Positions 1 to 8,231 of a DNA stretch of 64,000 nt are shown one piece after another. Source of the stretch: Fibrobacter sp. UWH4 (GTDB lineage: Bacteria; Fibrobacterota; Fibrobacteria; Fibrobacterales; Fibrobacteraceae); the NCBI RefSeq assembly GCF_900142475.1, contig NZ_FRAY01000003.1, positions 496,001 to 560,000 on the forward strand. The letters are read 5' to 3'. Under the pieces are notes generated by a model. The model was not told where the DNA came from and searched no databases. It saw only the letters and a program-made list of their open reading frames with translations. Position 1 is the first letter of the stretch. Every line of letters starts with the position of its first letter. Both the position numbers and the translations under genes were made by a program.

Positions 1-1039
1 CCGCAAGGCCCTCAAATTCCACCGCTGTCGGAAGACGCCAGCCTTCGGGACAAACAGTCTTTGCGGCATCAAAGGAATACAGACGGCCGTACTTGTCACA
101 ATTCTTTTCATCGTCGTTGTAACACCAGCTGCCATCCGTCTTGTAGGCCATATTTTCGGCCATCCAGGTCTGCGCATCGATATTGATGGTCTTGTAAGTA
201 TGGCCCTCGTATTCCAGCTCGCCATAATCAAACGGGATCTTATCGAGGTAAGAAGAATCTAGGTCACCCGATATTTTCGCATCGGAATAATTGACCGACA
301 AAACGCAGCGGAGCGACATCCCGTGATCCTTATAATACTCTCCCCTTTCGAGATAATCTCTGTCGTAACGGAGAGTCCAGCCGTAGCTCGTCGCATCGTC
401 AATCTGCGTACTCGACCAGAAGTAGGCGTACTTCCCCGAACTCATAAAGCTGCCGTCTTCGCTATTTTTACGGCCCGCCGGAAGAGCGTAAAAGCCGAAA
501 CGATTGAGCGCCTTGGCCGCAGAATCAGCGCGTTCCCAGCCATCTACCGCCTTCATGCCTGTACCGACCAGCTCGGCACCGCTGATTGACTCAAAATACG
601 ACTTTAGTTTATTCCAATCATCCACCGAAGGTACACGCCAGTTTTCGGGGCAAATTCCCTGGAAATCGTTCTGATGGTAACTATAATTCGAAGATGCTTC
701 CGAAGAGGCGTACTTCGACTCAAGATTCAACACGGCCGTCCAACTATACAGCGGACCATACTTTTCGCAGCTGTCCTTAGAATTCTCGTAGCACCAGATA
801 TTGCCCTTCAGATTCTTCGTCTTGGAACTATCGGCGTAGCGCAAGTTTTCCGCCATCCAAAGCTGATTGCCGACCTTGACCACAGAATACTCATTTCCGT
901 CGCGCTTGTCCTTGAACTTCCCGTCGGTCAATTTAATCGAGACCGGATCAATCCCGAACAGGTCAGCGGATTCAGGATCATGCTCCGTACAAGCCACAAG
1001 ACCCGCCACACACGCTAACAACATTAGACTTTTTTTCAT
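1..1039 (-). CDS. FISUMP-domain lipoprotein, two tandem domains, 3' end outside window
   Basis: The reading frame is open from an ATG at 1039 to the left edge, so the C-terminus is missing. It starts after a good ribosome site (AGGAGG) and encodes a lipoprotein signal ending LVAC (Cys17). Two copies of the Fibrobacter major paralogous domain (TIGR02145) follow. The first has the typical blocks VGNQLWMAENLRYAD, GICPENWRVPS, FYALPAGR, YFWSST and GMSLRCV. The second starts near residue 260 (base 260) with IDAQTWMAENM and reaches VCPEGWRLPTAVEFEGLA at the edge. The family is thought to be surface or secreted; its function is unknown. Two domains in one chain is less common than one. No enzyme residues are recognised. 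Confidence 0.9.
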   Translation of the reverse strand, partial: MKKSLMLLACVAGLVACTEHDPESADLFGIDPVSIKLTDGKFKDKRDGNEYSVVKVGNQLWMAENLRYADSSKTKNLKGNIWCYENSKDSCEKYGPLYSWTAVLNLESKYASSEASSNYSYHQNDFQGICPENWRVPSVDDWNKLKSYFESISGAELVGTGMKAVDGWERADSAAKALNRFGFYALPAGRKNSEDGSFMSSGKYAYFWSSTQIDDATSYGWTLRYDRDYLERGEYYKDHGMSLRCVLSVNYSDAKISGDLDSSYLDKIPFDYGELEYEGHTYKTINIDAQTWMAENMAYKTDGSWCYNDDEKNCDKYGRLYSFDAAKTVCPEGWRLPTAVEFEGLA

Positions 1040-1188
1040 ATTTCCTCCTAGAAACTTTTAGAGAACCATAAGGCAATACGTCACAAAACAAGACGCACAA
1101 CTTTAATATACATAAAAATTTATATAAAGGAACAAAAAAAGAACCCACGAAGAGAATCTTTTATAATTTTTTCAACTTCACAACCTAT

Positions 1189-2157
1189 TTATTTCATGAT
1201 GCAGCGTACATAAAGTTCTGCACCTTTCCTAAGAAGTTCCAAAGACGCGCCTTTCGAATTCGCATCATAGCATAATGCGTTTTGGAAATTTGCATCTTCA
1301 TTTGATTGCAAAAAGAAGCATGTTTTTTTCGTGGAATACGTTAGATTTTCACTAGGAAACTGGCTTTCGAGAATTCCTCCATCCTCATAGAACGAGAATT
1401 CATAAGCGTTATTATTTTTCAACGAATCCTGAGAATTTAAGAACAATGGAACATCATAATAGATGTTTTCACTAGGAACTTCACCACATACACCCTTTGT
1501 GTACGTTGTTTTTACAGAGGCTCCCACGGAATGCAACAAAATTTCGACGTCCGCTTTTGTGGGCAAACGAAAATTTCCAGAACAAGCATCCATAGCCTTT
1601 TCGTAAGACATCAACGAGCCGAACAAATTGCAGTTTTTTTCTTCGTCGTTTAAGCAATGCCCCCCGCCCCTAACATTTTCGGAGAACCATGTCTGCGAAC
1701 CGATTCGAACAGCGCCATAACGAACATCCCCTATACGGGCCCCGCATCGACGGATTGTAGAAGGTTCAACTGTAGCCGGCAAAGTATCATAATCAAAGCC
1801 GACAGAATAATCTCCGGACACATTTATATACTTTCCATTTTCATCACGCTCTAGCCACGTTGCCGATTCGCCGAAACAGCAAATAGTGTCCTTTATTGCA
1901 AAATTCTCATAGAAACAGACCGTGTCTTTTGATTCTTCCTGAAAGAGGAACGGATCAACAATCTCTGCATTATGCAAAGATTGTTCACATTCAGGAAGTT
2001 CATCGTCGTCCAGAAGCGTGTCCTTGTTAGACGAATTCGAAGAGTCCGCTTCTACCATATTTTTACTGGAAGAATCTTCATTTGCATTCGATGAATCATC
2101 GCATGCAAAAAAAATCAGCAGCGCCCCCAACGCAAGGATTTTGTTTATTTTAGTCAT
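1189..2157 (-). CDS. Divergent FISUMP-like lipoprotein
   Basis: A 322-residue protein with a lipobox signal (IFFAC, Cys19) and a short Ser/Asn/Asp-rich linker (residues 20-50). The rest is cysteine-rich. It keeps weak FISUMP marks: RIGSQTWFSENV near residue 150, CNLFGSLMSYEKAMDAC, FRLPTKADVEILL and a C-terminal ELYVRCIMK in place of the usual SVRCV. It therefore looks like a drifted member of the TIGR02145 family rather than a typical one. It overlaps the upstream gene ending at 2150 by 8 bases, so the two are likely co-transcribed. The role is unknown; an outer membrane or surface location is inferred from the lipobox. Confidence 0.8.
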   Translation of the reverse strand: MTKINKILALGALLIFFACDDSSNANEDSSSKNMVEADSSNSSNKDTLLDDDELPECEQSLHNAEIVDPFLFQEESKDTVCFYENFAIKDTICCFGESATWLERDENGKYINVSGDYSVGFDYDTLPATVEPSTIRRCGARIGDVRYGAVRIGSQTWFSENVRGGGHCLNDEEKNCNLFGSLMSYEKAMDACSGNFRLPTKADVEILLHSVGASVKTTYTKGVCGEVPSENIYYDVPLFLNSQDSLKNNNAYEFSFYEDGGILESQFPSENLTYSTKKTCFFLQSNEDANFQNALCYDANSKGASLELLRKGAELYVRCIMK

Positions 2158-2494
2158 TATCGCACCTCATAGCAAAGCCAAGAATAACATCATCACTCTG
2201 AGAATTAACGAATCTTCTTATTTCAAATTTCAAATTAGCATTACTTTGCGTATAAAAATCAACAACTTCATAGGGATTTATAGTTGTATCCTTAGAAAGT
2301 CGACCTAATATGTCTCGAGTTGTTTTGTTTCGTACAAAGCGTTTAACATTCTCTAAGCGCAAAGAATCTTGGTTTAAAAATGCCAAGACATCATCGTCAA
2401 CTTGAGTTTCCGGCTGATATTGAGGCAAATATCTTGTTTTTTCGCTAAAAGCAGTCAACGAAAACAATAGAACGATTAATTGTATTTTCCTCAT
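2150..2494 (-). CDS. Small secreted protein of unknown function
   Basis: This 114-residue protein begins with a hydrophobic signal-like stretch (residues 4-16, QLIVLLFSLTAF) and has no lipobox cysteine. The mature part is hydrophilic and contains no family I recognise. It is the first gene of a two-gene leftward unit with the divergent FISUMP lipoprotein, whose start it overlaps. No Shine-Dalgarno site precedes the ATG; a TATATT hexamer ends 7 bases upstream, so the message may have almost no leader. The overlap and shared direction suggest both proteins act together at the cell surface, but this is inference only. Confidence 0.65.
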   Translation of the reverse strand: MRKIQLIVLLFSLTAFSEKTRYLPQYQPETQVDDDVLAFLNQDSLRLENVKRFVRNKTTRDILGRLSKDTTINPYEVVDFYTQSNANLKFEIRRFVNSQSDDVILGFAMRCDND

Positions 2495-2615
2495 ACACAG
2501 GAATATAAATAATTTTCAAAAAAAGCAACCATCTCTAAAAGCATTAATTCTATTGTCTAAGCTTTTTTGATAAAAAAAGAACCCATAGTGATGTGGTTTT
2601 CGGTTCATACAAAAA

Positions 2616-2642
2616 TTCCCGGCCAAGCCGGGATTTTTTTTT
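2616..2642. terminator. Intrinsic terminator between two leftward units
   Basis: A perfect 6-bp stem, CCCGGC/GCCGGG, with a three-base loop (2618-2632). It is followed rightward by a long T run and leftward (on the minus strand) by AATTTTT. It can end transcription of the protease gene that stops at 2645. Confidence 0.8.
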
Positions 2643-2644
2643 CT

Positions 2645-4027
2645 TTATAACAAATCCTGACCGGTGGGATTTCCTTTGGGAGCATGAGCGTTCACATTCA
2701 ACCAGTTTCCCCAACCAGATTCTTTGTGGAAAGTTGTCAGTTCGTAAGAGTCTCGCTTTTTTGCTTTAGTAAAACTCATTCCGCTGTTGTAGGTTGCGCT
2801 ATCTACCAGAACTACGGATAGCGAGAAATGGTCCAGTGGAGCATCCTTCGCAAAATGTGCTTCCATACGTGCAAGCGTCATGGAATCAAACGCGTTATCC
2901 AAATCTGCCGAAATTTTTACCAGGGAGTCATCCTTGGTTTCTTCTGCAAGTTTTCGCGCATAGTCCCTTATGTCGTACAGATAATATATGTTCGCCACCC
3001 TGTAGCACTTGTCTGCGGCTAAGTCTATGGAGGGCCTCACTTTTTCATCTGCGTAAAGAGCAACAAGGCGGCTAGACAACCTTTTCACGATTGGCGTCAA
3101 GTTCGCCAGCTTTTCTGCTTTCAGGAACTGGAAATCCCCATTCTGTTCCTCGGGGAGATATTCCGTTTTCCAGGCCACCTGCACATCCCTATTTTCAAAG
3201 GCTCCCTTGACAATTTCTTCAAATTTACCATCTTCGTCATGGGTCAATATATCCACAATTTCGGTCATTAGCTCCCCCCGCGAAGTCATAAGGGAATGTT
3301 CCGACACCATCACGTAATCTGCATAGGGGTAAATTTCCTGCATGGATTCAAGGTTTCCCATAAGGCAGTTATGGAAAAGAATTGCCTTAAAATGAGGAAT
3401 CTTTGATTTCTTGATTCCTGTGGCGAATTCTTCCATGGTCATGGACTCATTATAACCATACTCACCATAAGTAACCCATTCATCCTCCATCACGGACATC
3501 ACCGCCTGTTTCGCCAGGCTTCCGCGCTCGGATTTTGGGTAGTCGCTCTCAAAACTGAATCCCTCCCCATGGGCTTCCAGGAAAAAGAGGTATTCCTGAG
3601 CAGGCAAGCTGTCGTGTGCGTAGTTAATCACTGAAGCCAAGTAATCCGGATCATAGAACTTGATGGAGTCCTTTACAATGGCTACAGAATCTTTCATGGA
3701 AGACAAGTCGGTATTCCTCGTGAGTTCAAAGAACAGCAACTGTCCGGGGTATGCCATGGTTCCATCAAAGTCTTTGCCATCCAAGCCATATTTATAGACG
3801 ACCAGGACACGGACATCTTTTTCGTCTCCGATGACATCCCTGACATCTTTCATCGTCGCCTCGATACTCCTTTCCATGTCCCCGCCATTCTGGCCATAGA
3901 TAATGACCGTATAACGGGCGACGCCTTCGGAACTAGCTGAACTGGAAGAATCATCGGAACAGGCCACAAGGGCAAACAGCACAAGGAACAAGGCCATGCG
4001 CAAGAACGGCGAAATAAACCTTACCAT
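2645..4027 (-). CDS. Clostripain-like (C11 family) cysteine peptidase lipoprotein
   Basis: A 460-residue protein with a lipobox signal (LVAC, Cys23) and a Ser-rich linker. The core matches C11 clostripain peptidases: strand YTVIIYGQNGGDME near residue 40, catalytic His in FFLEAHGEGF near residue 150, and catalytic Cys in LFHNCLMGNLESM near residue 218, followed by ADYVMVSEHSL. Clostripain enzymes cut after basic residues; the specificity here cannot be read. As a lipoprotein it would act at the outer membrane or cell surface on peptides. It lies 14 bases after the lipoprotein gene ending at 4042 and is probably co-transcribed with it. A strong terminator follows its stop codon. Confidence 0.85.
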   Translation of the reverse strand: MVRFISPFLRMALFLVLFALVACSDDSSSSASSEGVARYTVIIYGQNGGDMERSIEATMKDVRDVIGDEKDVRVLVVYKYGLDGKDFDGTMAYPGQLLFFELTRNTDLSSMKDSVAIVKDSIKFYDPDYLASVINYAHDSLPAQEYLFFLEAHGEGFSFESDYPKSERGSLAKQAVMSVMEDEWVTYGEYGYNESMTMEEFATGIKKSKIPHFKAILFHNCLMGNLESMQEIYPYADYVMVSEHSLMTSRGELMTEIVDILTHDEDGKFEEIVKGAFENRDVQVAWKTEYLPEEQNGDFQFLKAEKLANLTPIVKRLSSRLVALYADEKVRPSIDLAADKCYRVANIYYLYDIRDYARKLAEETKDDSLVKISADLDNAFDSMTLARMEAHFAKDAPLDHFSLSVVLVDSATYNSGMSFTKAKKRDSYELTTFHKESGWGNWLNVNAHAPKGNPTGQDLL

Positions 4028-4041
4028 ATCACAGAGAATTC

Positions 4042-4716
4042 CTATTTAGTTTCGACTTTTTGAAAGGGGGCTAGTTCTTCGCAGGTCTTGCCCTTGTCTT
4101 CATCCGAGTAATAATTTACGACAATCGTATCAAAGCCGTTATCGTCATCGCAGGTTTGCACAGGTTCTTTTTCCACGGAGGCGCACCCGTCGATAAATTC
4201 TAAGTCCTTGTCATCACTTGCAAACTGCACCACGCTTGATTTCAATGTAGCGGCGAGTTTATACTCTACGCACACCTCCATTTTTTTGTTATAGAAAGAC
4301 ATTACCTTGGTGCTATCCACGACAATATCTTCCTCAATGTCAAAATCTTCATCCTCTTCTTCATCGTCTGCAAGCAATTCTTCGCAGCTTTGCTTGGCCA
4401 CAGTCTTATCATAAACGAAAATGGACGAACCATCATCGGATTCGCAGGTATTCTTAGCGTTTTGAGCATCGCAACCCGTTTCTTGCCAGGAGGCTTTCAA
4501 GGTGAGCCCCCCCTCAGTCAAGTCAGCGCACTCTTCTGCAACGGAATCCTTTGCCGATTCCGGGGCCTGCATGCATAGATACGGAATCAATTCGTCTTCC
4601 ATGACAACCGACATAAGGCAAGATACCTGGGGTTCATCAGAGGACGAGGAATCGTCGGAACAAGCAACCATAACAGAAGTGGCTACGGCAAGACACCCAA
4701 AGACTAGTTTTTTCAT
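4042..4716 (-). CDS. Acidic lipoprotein of unknown function
   Basis: The chosen ATG at 4716 follows AAGGAAG and gives a 224-residue lipoprotein (MVAC, Cys19); an upstream in-frame start at 4752 would add 12 basic residues before the signal and is less likely. The mature protein is acidic with a run of Glu/Asp around residues 120-140 and has about ten cysteines, several in CEE or CDD contexts (SCEELLADD, KTCEELAPF), suggesting internally repeated disulfide-bonded modules. No family is recognised. It precedes the clostripain-like peptidase by 14 bases; it could be a partner or substrate of that protease, but nothing in the sequence shows this. Confidence 0.75.
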   Translation of the reverse strand: MKKLVFGCLAVATSVMVACSDDSSSSDEPQVSCLMSVVMEDELIPYLCMQAPESAKDSVAEECADLTEGGLTLKASWQETGCDAQNAKNTCESDDGSSIFVYDKTVAKQSCEELLADDEEEDEDFDIEEDIVVDSTKVMSFYNKKMEVCVEYKLAATLKSSVVQFASDDKDLEFIDGCASVEKEPVQTCDDDNGFDTIVVNYYSDEDKGKTCEELAPFQKVETK

Positions 4717-4821
4717 TGGACTTCCTTTTTTAAAGGTGGAACGCTTTTTCAATAAATAACAATAATGCGGGAACGTGTCAAGACATATGGACTCAATACG
4801 CCACCCCAGATAATCAAGAAT

Positions 4822-4848
4822 ATAAAAAGAACCCGTTTCCGGGCCCTT
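4822..4848 (-). terminator. Intrinsic terminator of glyS
   Basis: On the minus strand a CCCG-GAAA-CGGG hairpin (4831-4846), extended by G-T pairs, is followed by TTCTTTTTAT. It lies about 60 bases after the glyS stop codon. Confidence 0.65.
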
Positions 4849-4905
4849 TTACCTACTTCTAGGAAGGATTCCAAAGGAAACCATGAGGTTCCCTTTGCAT
4901 CTCAA

Positions 4906-6318
4906 CTAGCAGCCGAGCTTTGCGGACAGGTAAGCTTCGAGTTCGTCGATCTTCACCAGTTCCTGCTTCATGGAGTCGCGTTCGCGGACAGTCACGTAGC
5001 CCAGCTTTGCCGGATCAGATTCACCCTCGCCCACCGTGTCGAAGTCGACGGTCACGCAGAACGGCGTGCCGAGTTCGTCCTGACGGCGGTAGCGCTTACC
5101 GATGGACTGGGTTTCGTCGTATTCCACATTCCAACGATTGAGGAGCTTCTGGTAGAGTTCTTCAGCCTTAGCCTTCACCTGGCCCTTCTTCACCAGCGGG
5201 AGCACGGCAACCTTCACCGGAGCAATCTTCGGGTCGAAATGGAGCACGGTACGTTCGTCGTTTTCGAGCTTTTCGACTTCGTAAGCGTCGCAGAGAAGCA
5301 CGAGGAGCAGACGTTCCACACCGAGGGACGGTTCCACCACGTACGGAATATAGCGCTTGTTCTGGACCGGGTCAATGTATTCCTGCTTGACCTTGGATTC
5401 GTTCTGGTGCTGCGTCAAGTCGTAGTTCGTGCGGCTTGCGATACCCCAGAGTTCGCCCCAACCGAACGGGAATTCGTATTCCACGTCGGTGGTGCCGTTA
5501 CTGTAGTGGGAAAGTTCTTCCTTGGCATGTTCGCGGAGGCGGAGCTTTTCCTTGTTCACACCGAGGTCGTTCACGAGCCAGTCGAAGCAGTACTTGCGCC
5601 AGAAGTTGTACCATTCCAGTTCGGTGCCCGGTTCGCAGAAGAATTCCAGTTCCATCTGTTCGAATTCGCGGGTACGGAAGATGAAGTTACCCGGAGTGAT
5701 TTCGTTACGGAAGCTCTTACCGATCTGGCCCACACCGAACGGGATGCGCGGGCGGACGTTATCTACAATGTTCTTGAAGTCAACGAAGATACCCTGAGCC
5801 GTTTCCGGACGCAGGTACACCTTGTTGCCTTCGCCTTCGATCACGCCGATTTCGGTCTGGAACATCAGGTTGAATGCGCGGGGCTTGGTCCAATCGGTCT
5901 TGCCGCAGGTCGGGCATTCAATCTTGTTGTCCATCATCATCTGGTGGACTTCGTCAAAGTTCTTGCCGGCGCAGCAACCTTCGCCGAGCTTATCTTCCAA
6001 AAGCTGGTCGGCACGGAAACGTTCGTGGCAAGCGAGGCAGTCCACCAGCGGGTCAGAGAAGTTGCCCACGTGGCCAGAGGCCTTCCAAACGCGGGGGTTC
6101 AAGAGAATAGAGCTGTCGAGACCGAGCACGTCCTGACGACTGGTCACGAACTTCTTCCACCAGAGATTCTTGATGTTGCGCTTCAGTTCCACGCCATACG
6201 GACCGTAGTCCCAAGTGTTGGCGAGGCCATCGTAAATTTCGGAGCCGGGGAAAATGAAACCGCGGCGCTTGCAGAGGGAGATGATGTCCTTGAGGGCATC
6301 CTGAACTTTCTTTGCCAT
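4906..6318 (-). CDS. glyS: Glycine-tRNA ligase, single-chain dimeric type
   Basis: Charges tRNA-Gly with glycine. The 470-residue chain is the eukaryote-like alpha2 class II enzyme, not the alpha2-beta2 bacterial form. Visible marks: N-terminal GFIFPGSEIYDGL and TWDYGPYGVELK, a metal-site-like CLACHERF ... CPTCGKTDW, the glycine/ATP motif LRPETAQGIF, motif 2 around KSFRNEITPGNFIFRTREFEQME, motif 3 EPSLGVERLLLVLL and a C-terminal anticodon-binding domain with VAVLPLVKKGQV. The ATG at 6318 follows AAAGGA with 7-base spacing. It is transcribed alone, with a TAnnTTTG promoter box about 70 bases upstream and divergent hisI beyond. Confidence 0.97.
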   Translation of the reverse strand: MAKKVQDALKDIISLCKRRGFIFPGSEIYDGLANTWDYGPYGVELKRNIKNLWWKKFVTSRQDVLGLDSSILLNPRVWKASGHVGNFSDPLVDCLACHERFRADQLLEDKLGEGCCAGKNFDEVHQMMMDNKIECPTCGKTDWTKPRAFNLMFQTEIGVIEGEGNKVYLRPETAQGIFVDFKNIVDNVRPRIPFGVGQIGKSFRNEITPGNFIFRTREFEQMELEFFCEPGTELEWYNFWRKYCFDWLVNDLGVNKEKLRLREHAKEELSHYSNGTTDVEYEFPFGWGELWGIASRTNYDLTQHQNESKVKQEYIDPVQNKRYIPYVVEPSLGVERLLLVLLCDAYEVEKLENDERTVLHFDPKIAPVKVAVLPLVKKGQVKAKAEELYQKLLNRWNVEYDETQSIGKRYRRQDELGTPFCVTVDFDTVGEGESDPAKLGYVTVRERDSMKQELVKIDELEAYLSAKLGC

Positions 6319-6387
6319 TATATAATCCTTTATCGGCTAAATCAAGCCGGACTAGGAACCTACCTGGATGATAGGCCCTGACGGCGG

Positions 6388-6395
6388 CAAAGATA
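6388..6395 (-). promoter_or_regulatory. TAnnTTTG promoter box for glyS
   Basis: Minus strand TATCTTTG, matching the -7 box of Bacteroidetes primary-sigma promoters. It would give a leader of roughly 60-65 bases with a Shine-Dalgarno site before glyS. The TTG of the -33 element is not clear. Confidence 0.5.
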
Positions 6396-6438
6396 GTAAA
6401 ATGTGACCGACGGAATCTTTTTTTTCTAAATTTTCACT

Positions 6439-6789
6439 ATGCAATTCGACGAACTTATAAAAGAAATCAAATTCGAAGTAGAAGTAGACGGTGTCAAGCT
6501 TGCCCCGGCAATCGTACAGGATGCCGACAAGGGCGACGTACTCATGATGGCCTGGATGAACGAAGAAGCGCTCCGCCGCACCCACGAATGTGGCGAGATG
6601 GTATTCTGGAGCCGTAGCCGCAAGGAATACTGGCACAAGGGCGACACCAGCGGAAATGTGATGACCGTCGTGGAATGGGCCGCCGACTGCGACAGCGACG
6701 CATTGCTCTTCAAGGTGCGCATGCAGGGTCCGCAGGTCGCTTGCCATACGGGTGCCCGCAGCTGCTTCTTTAAGACGTGCGAAGGTTAA
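6439..6789 (+). CDS. hisI: Phosphoribosyl-AMP cyclohydrolase
   Basis: Opens the purine ring of phosphoribosyl-AMP in step three of histidine synthesis. The 116 residues cover a complete single-domain HisI without the HisE part. Diagnostic motifs: [31 protein letters not shown], the metal-binding DCDSDALL and the zinc site CHTGARSCF. No Shine-Dalgarno site lies before the ATG; TAAATT ends 6 bases upstream, so the transcript may be nearly leaderless. It stands apart from hisD (35.8 kb), so the histidine genes are scattered in this genome. The following intergenic stretch carries a dispersed repeat. Confidence 0.97.
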   Translation: MQFDELIKEIKFEVEVDGVKLAPAIVQDADKGDVLMMAWMNEEALRRTHECGEMVFWSRSRKEYWHKGDTSGNVMTVVEWAADCDSDALLFKVRMQGPQVACHTGARSCFFKTCEG

Positions 6790-6798
6790 CCTTACCCT

Positions 6799-6886
6799 GT
6801 CACCCTGGAAGGACCCTGGAGTGCAACGACAGGGGACTGATAGGGTCCATAGATTCTATCACTCCCTACGGTCGCTCCAGAATGAC
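6799..6886. repeat. Diverged 88-bp dispersed hairpin element reaching into the next start codon
   Basis: The stretch begins GTCACCCTGG and ends CTCCAGAATGAC, an imperfect inverted repeat of the same type as the 89-bp elements at 16.4-16.8 kb (which begin GTCATCCTGG and end AGGATGAC). The interior TCACTCCCTACGGTCGCTCC matches the repeat family. The ATG of the phosphatase gene lies in the terminal GAATGAC. Confidence 0.7.
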
Positions 6887-8231
6887 ACATAAACTCATCA
6901 CTCTGCTAGTACTCTTCCTTGCAGGCATTTCCTTTGCCCAAGACCGTCACCAGATGGGCAGCAACTATTACGCCTACCCCACTCCGACAGCCAAATATAC
7001 CAAGGCTCCCGCCGGCTACAAGCCATTCTACATTAGCCACTACGGCAGACACGGCAGTCGCTTTCACCAGCCCGCCGACCATTACCACGCCCTGTATAAC
7101 ACACTCGCCAAGGCGGATTCCTTAAGCAAGCTCACGGACCTCGGCAAGAGTCTGCTTGAACGCGCCAAGTACCTGGACGAATACGCCGCCCCACGTGCAG
7201 GCGACTTGACCCAGCTCGGCGTGGCACAGCACCAGGGAATTGCGAAACGCATGGTGAAGAACTTCCCTGAAGTGTTCAAGAACGACGCCTATGTAGAAGC
7301 CTACGCCAGTACCAGCGCGCGTTGCGTCGTGAGCATGGCCGCATTCCTCGAAGAACTGCATGCACAAAAGCCCAAGGTCGAGATTCACCAGGAATCGGGC
7401 AAGTACCTGATGAGTTTCATCAGCCCGCTCGACTTCGGGAAAATCATCGGCGAATCGAACACACCCGCATGGCAAAAAGAAAACGAAAAGCTTTACAGCC
7501 ATGTGGACCCGACCCGCATGATGCGCGCGATTTTCAATGATTCCAACTACATCCAGAAGAATATAGACGCAGGCGACCTTTTCAGCAAGATTTATGAAAT
7601 CGGCAACAGCCTACAAGGGAGCCCCGAAATCGAATTCAACTTTGACGATTTGTGGACCGAAGAAGACCTCGCCGCCCGCTGGCATGCGCAAAACGCCTGG
7701 TGGTACAGCGTTCTCGGCAACAATCCATTCGCCAAGAAGCAGGGGCTCGACAACGCCCGCCCGCTTTTGAAAAATGTTCTTGACGAAGCAGACAAAGTAA
7801 TCGCCGCAGACACAGCCAAAGCAGATAAAACAGCCAAGGCCGCTAAGCCCGCGAAAAAGACCACCGCGACACTCCGCTTCGGCCACGATACGGTGATTTT
7901 CCCGTTTGCAGCGCTTTTACAGCTAGAAAACGGCACGCAGAACACCGGCATCGAAACCGCCGACATGGAAAACCTGCACAAGGTCTGGCGCGACTACGAA
8001 ATCAGCCCGATGGCCGCCAACGTGCAGCTCGTATTCTACAAGTCCAGCAAGAAGGGCGCCCCGATTTTAGTGAAAGTGATGCTCAACGAAATCGAGCAAA
8101 AGCTGCCCGTGACTTGCAACCCGCAAGGCCCTTCGGCTAGCTCAGGGACCTTGCAGAACTGCCCCGCCGCCCCGTATTACCGCTGGGAAGACGTCAAGGA
8201 ATTTTACGGCAAGATTGCAACGGGCAAATAA
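6882..8231 (+). CDS. Periplasmic histidine-type phosphatase
   Basis: The RHGSR motif (HYGRHGSRF, about residue 52) marks a histidine acid phosphatase/phytase-type enzyme, which hydrolyses phosphomonoesters through a phospho-histidine. The chosen ATG at 6882 gives a signal peptide (LITLLVLFLAGISFAQD) and 449 residues; an upstream start at 6777 would add 35 residues coded by repeat DNA. A possible HD-type partner is FRFGHDTVI-like LRFGHDTVIFPF near residue 330. Residues 300-325 are Lys/Ala-rich, and residues 413-425 (GPSASSGTLQNC region) are coded by a small palindromic repeat at 8123-8154. No Shine-Dalgarno site is visible. Substrate is unknown. Confidence 0.85.
   Translation: MTHKLITLLVLFLAGISFAQDRHQMGSNYYAYPTPTAKYTKAPAGYKPFYISHYGRHGSRFHQPADHYHALYNTLAKADSLSKLTDLGKSLLERAKYLDEYAAPRAGDLTQLGVAQHQGIAKRMVKNFPEVFKNDAYVEAYASTSARCVVSMAAFLEELHAQKPKVEIHQESGKYLMSFISPLDFGKIIGESNTPAWQKENEKLYSHVDPTRMMRAIFNDSNYIQKNIDAGDLFSKIYEIGNSLQGSPEIEFNFDDLWTEEDLAARWHAQNAWWYSVLGNNPFAKKQGLDNARPLLKNVLDEADKVIAADTAKADKTAKAAKPAKKTTATLRFGHDTVIFPFAALLQLENGTQNTGIETADMENLHKVWRDYEISPMAANVQLVFYKSSKKGAPILVKVMLNEIEQKLPVTCNPQGPSASSGTLQNCPAAPYYRWEDVKEFYGKIATGK
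8123..8154. repeat. Short palindromic repeat inside the phosphatase gene
   Basis: Imperfect inverted repeat with arms GCAAGGCCCT and AGGGACCTTGC around TTCGGCTAGCTC. It resembles the common dispersed motif CCCTTCGGCTACGCTCAGGG. It is read in frame near the C-terminus of the phosphatase. Confidence 0.55.

Noticed and set aside
4765-6381. Long open frame (538 codons) on the plus strand opposite glyS
   Set aside because: It mirrors the codon usage of glyS on the other strand, its translation is His/Val/Phe-rich with no known motif, and glyS is certain. Similar antisense frames lie opposite ftsH (12079-13182), pheT (28815-30686), cimA (38485-40059), purB (49103-50296) and the CorC-like gene (17067-18215).
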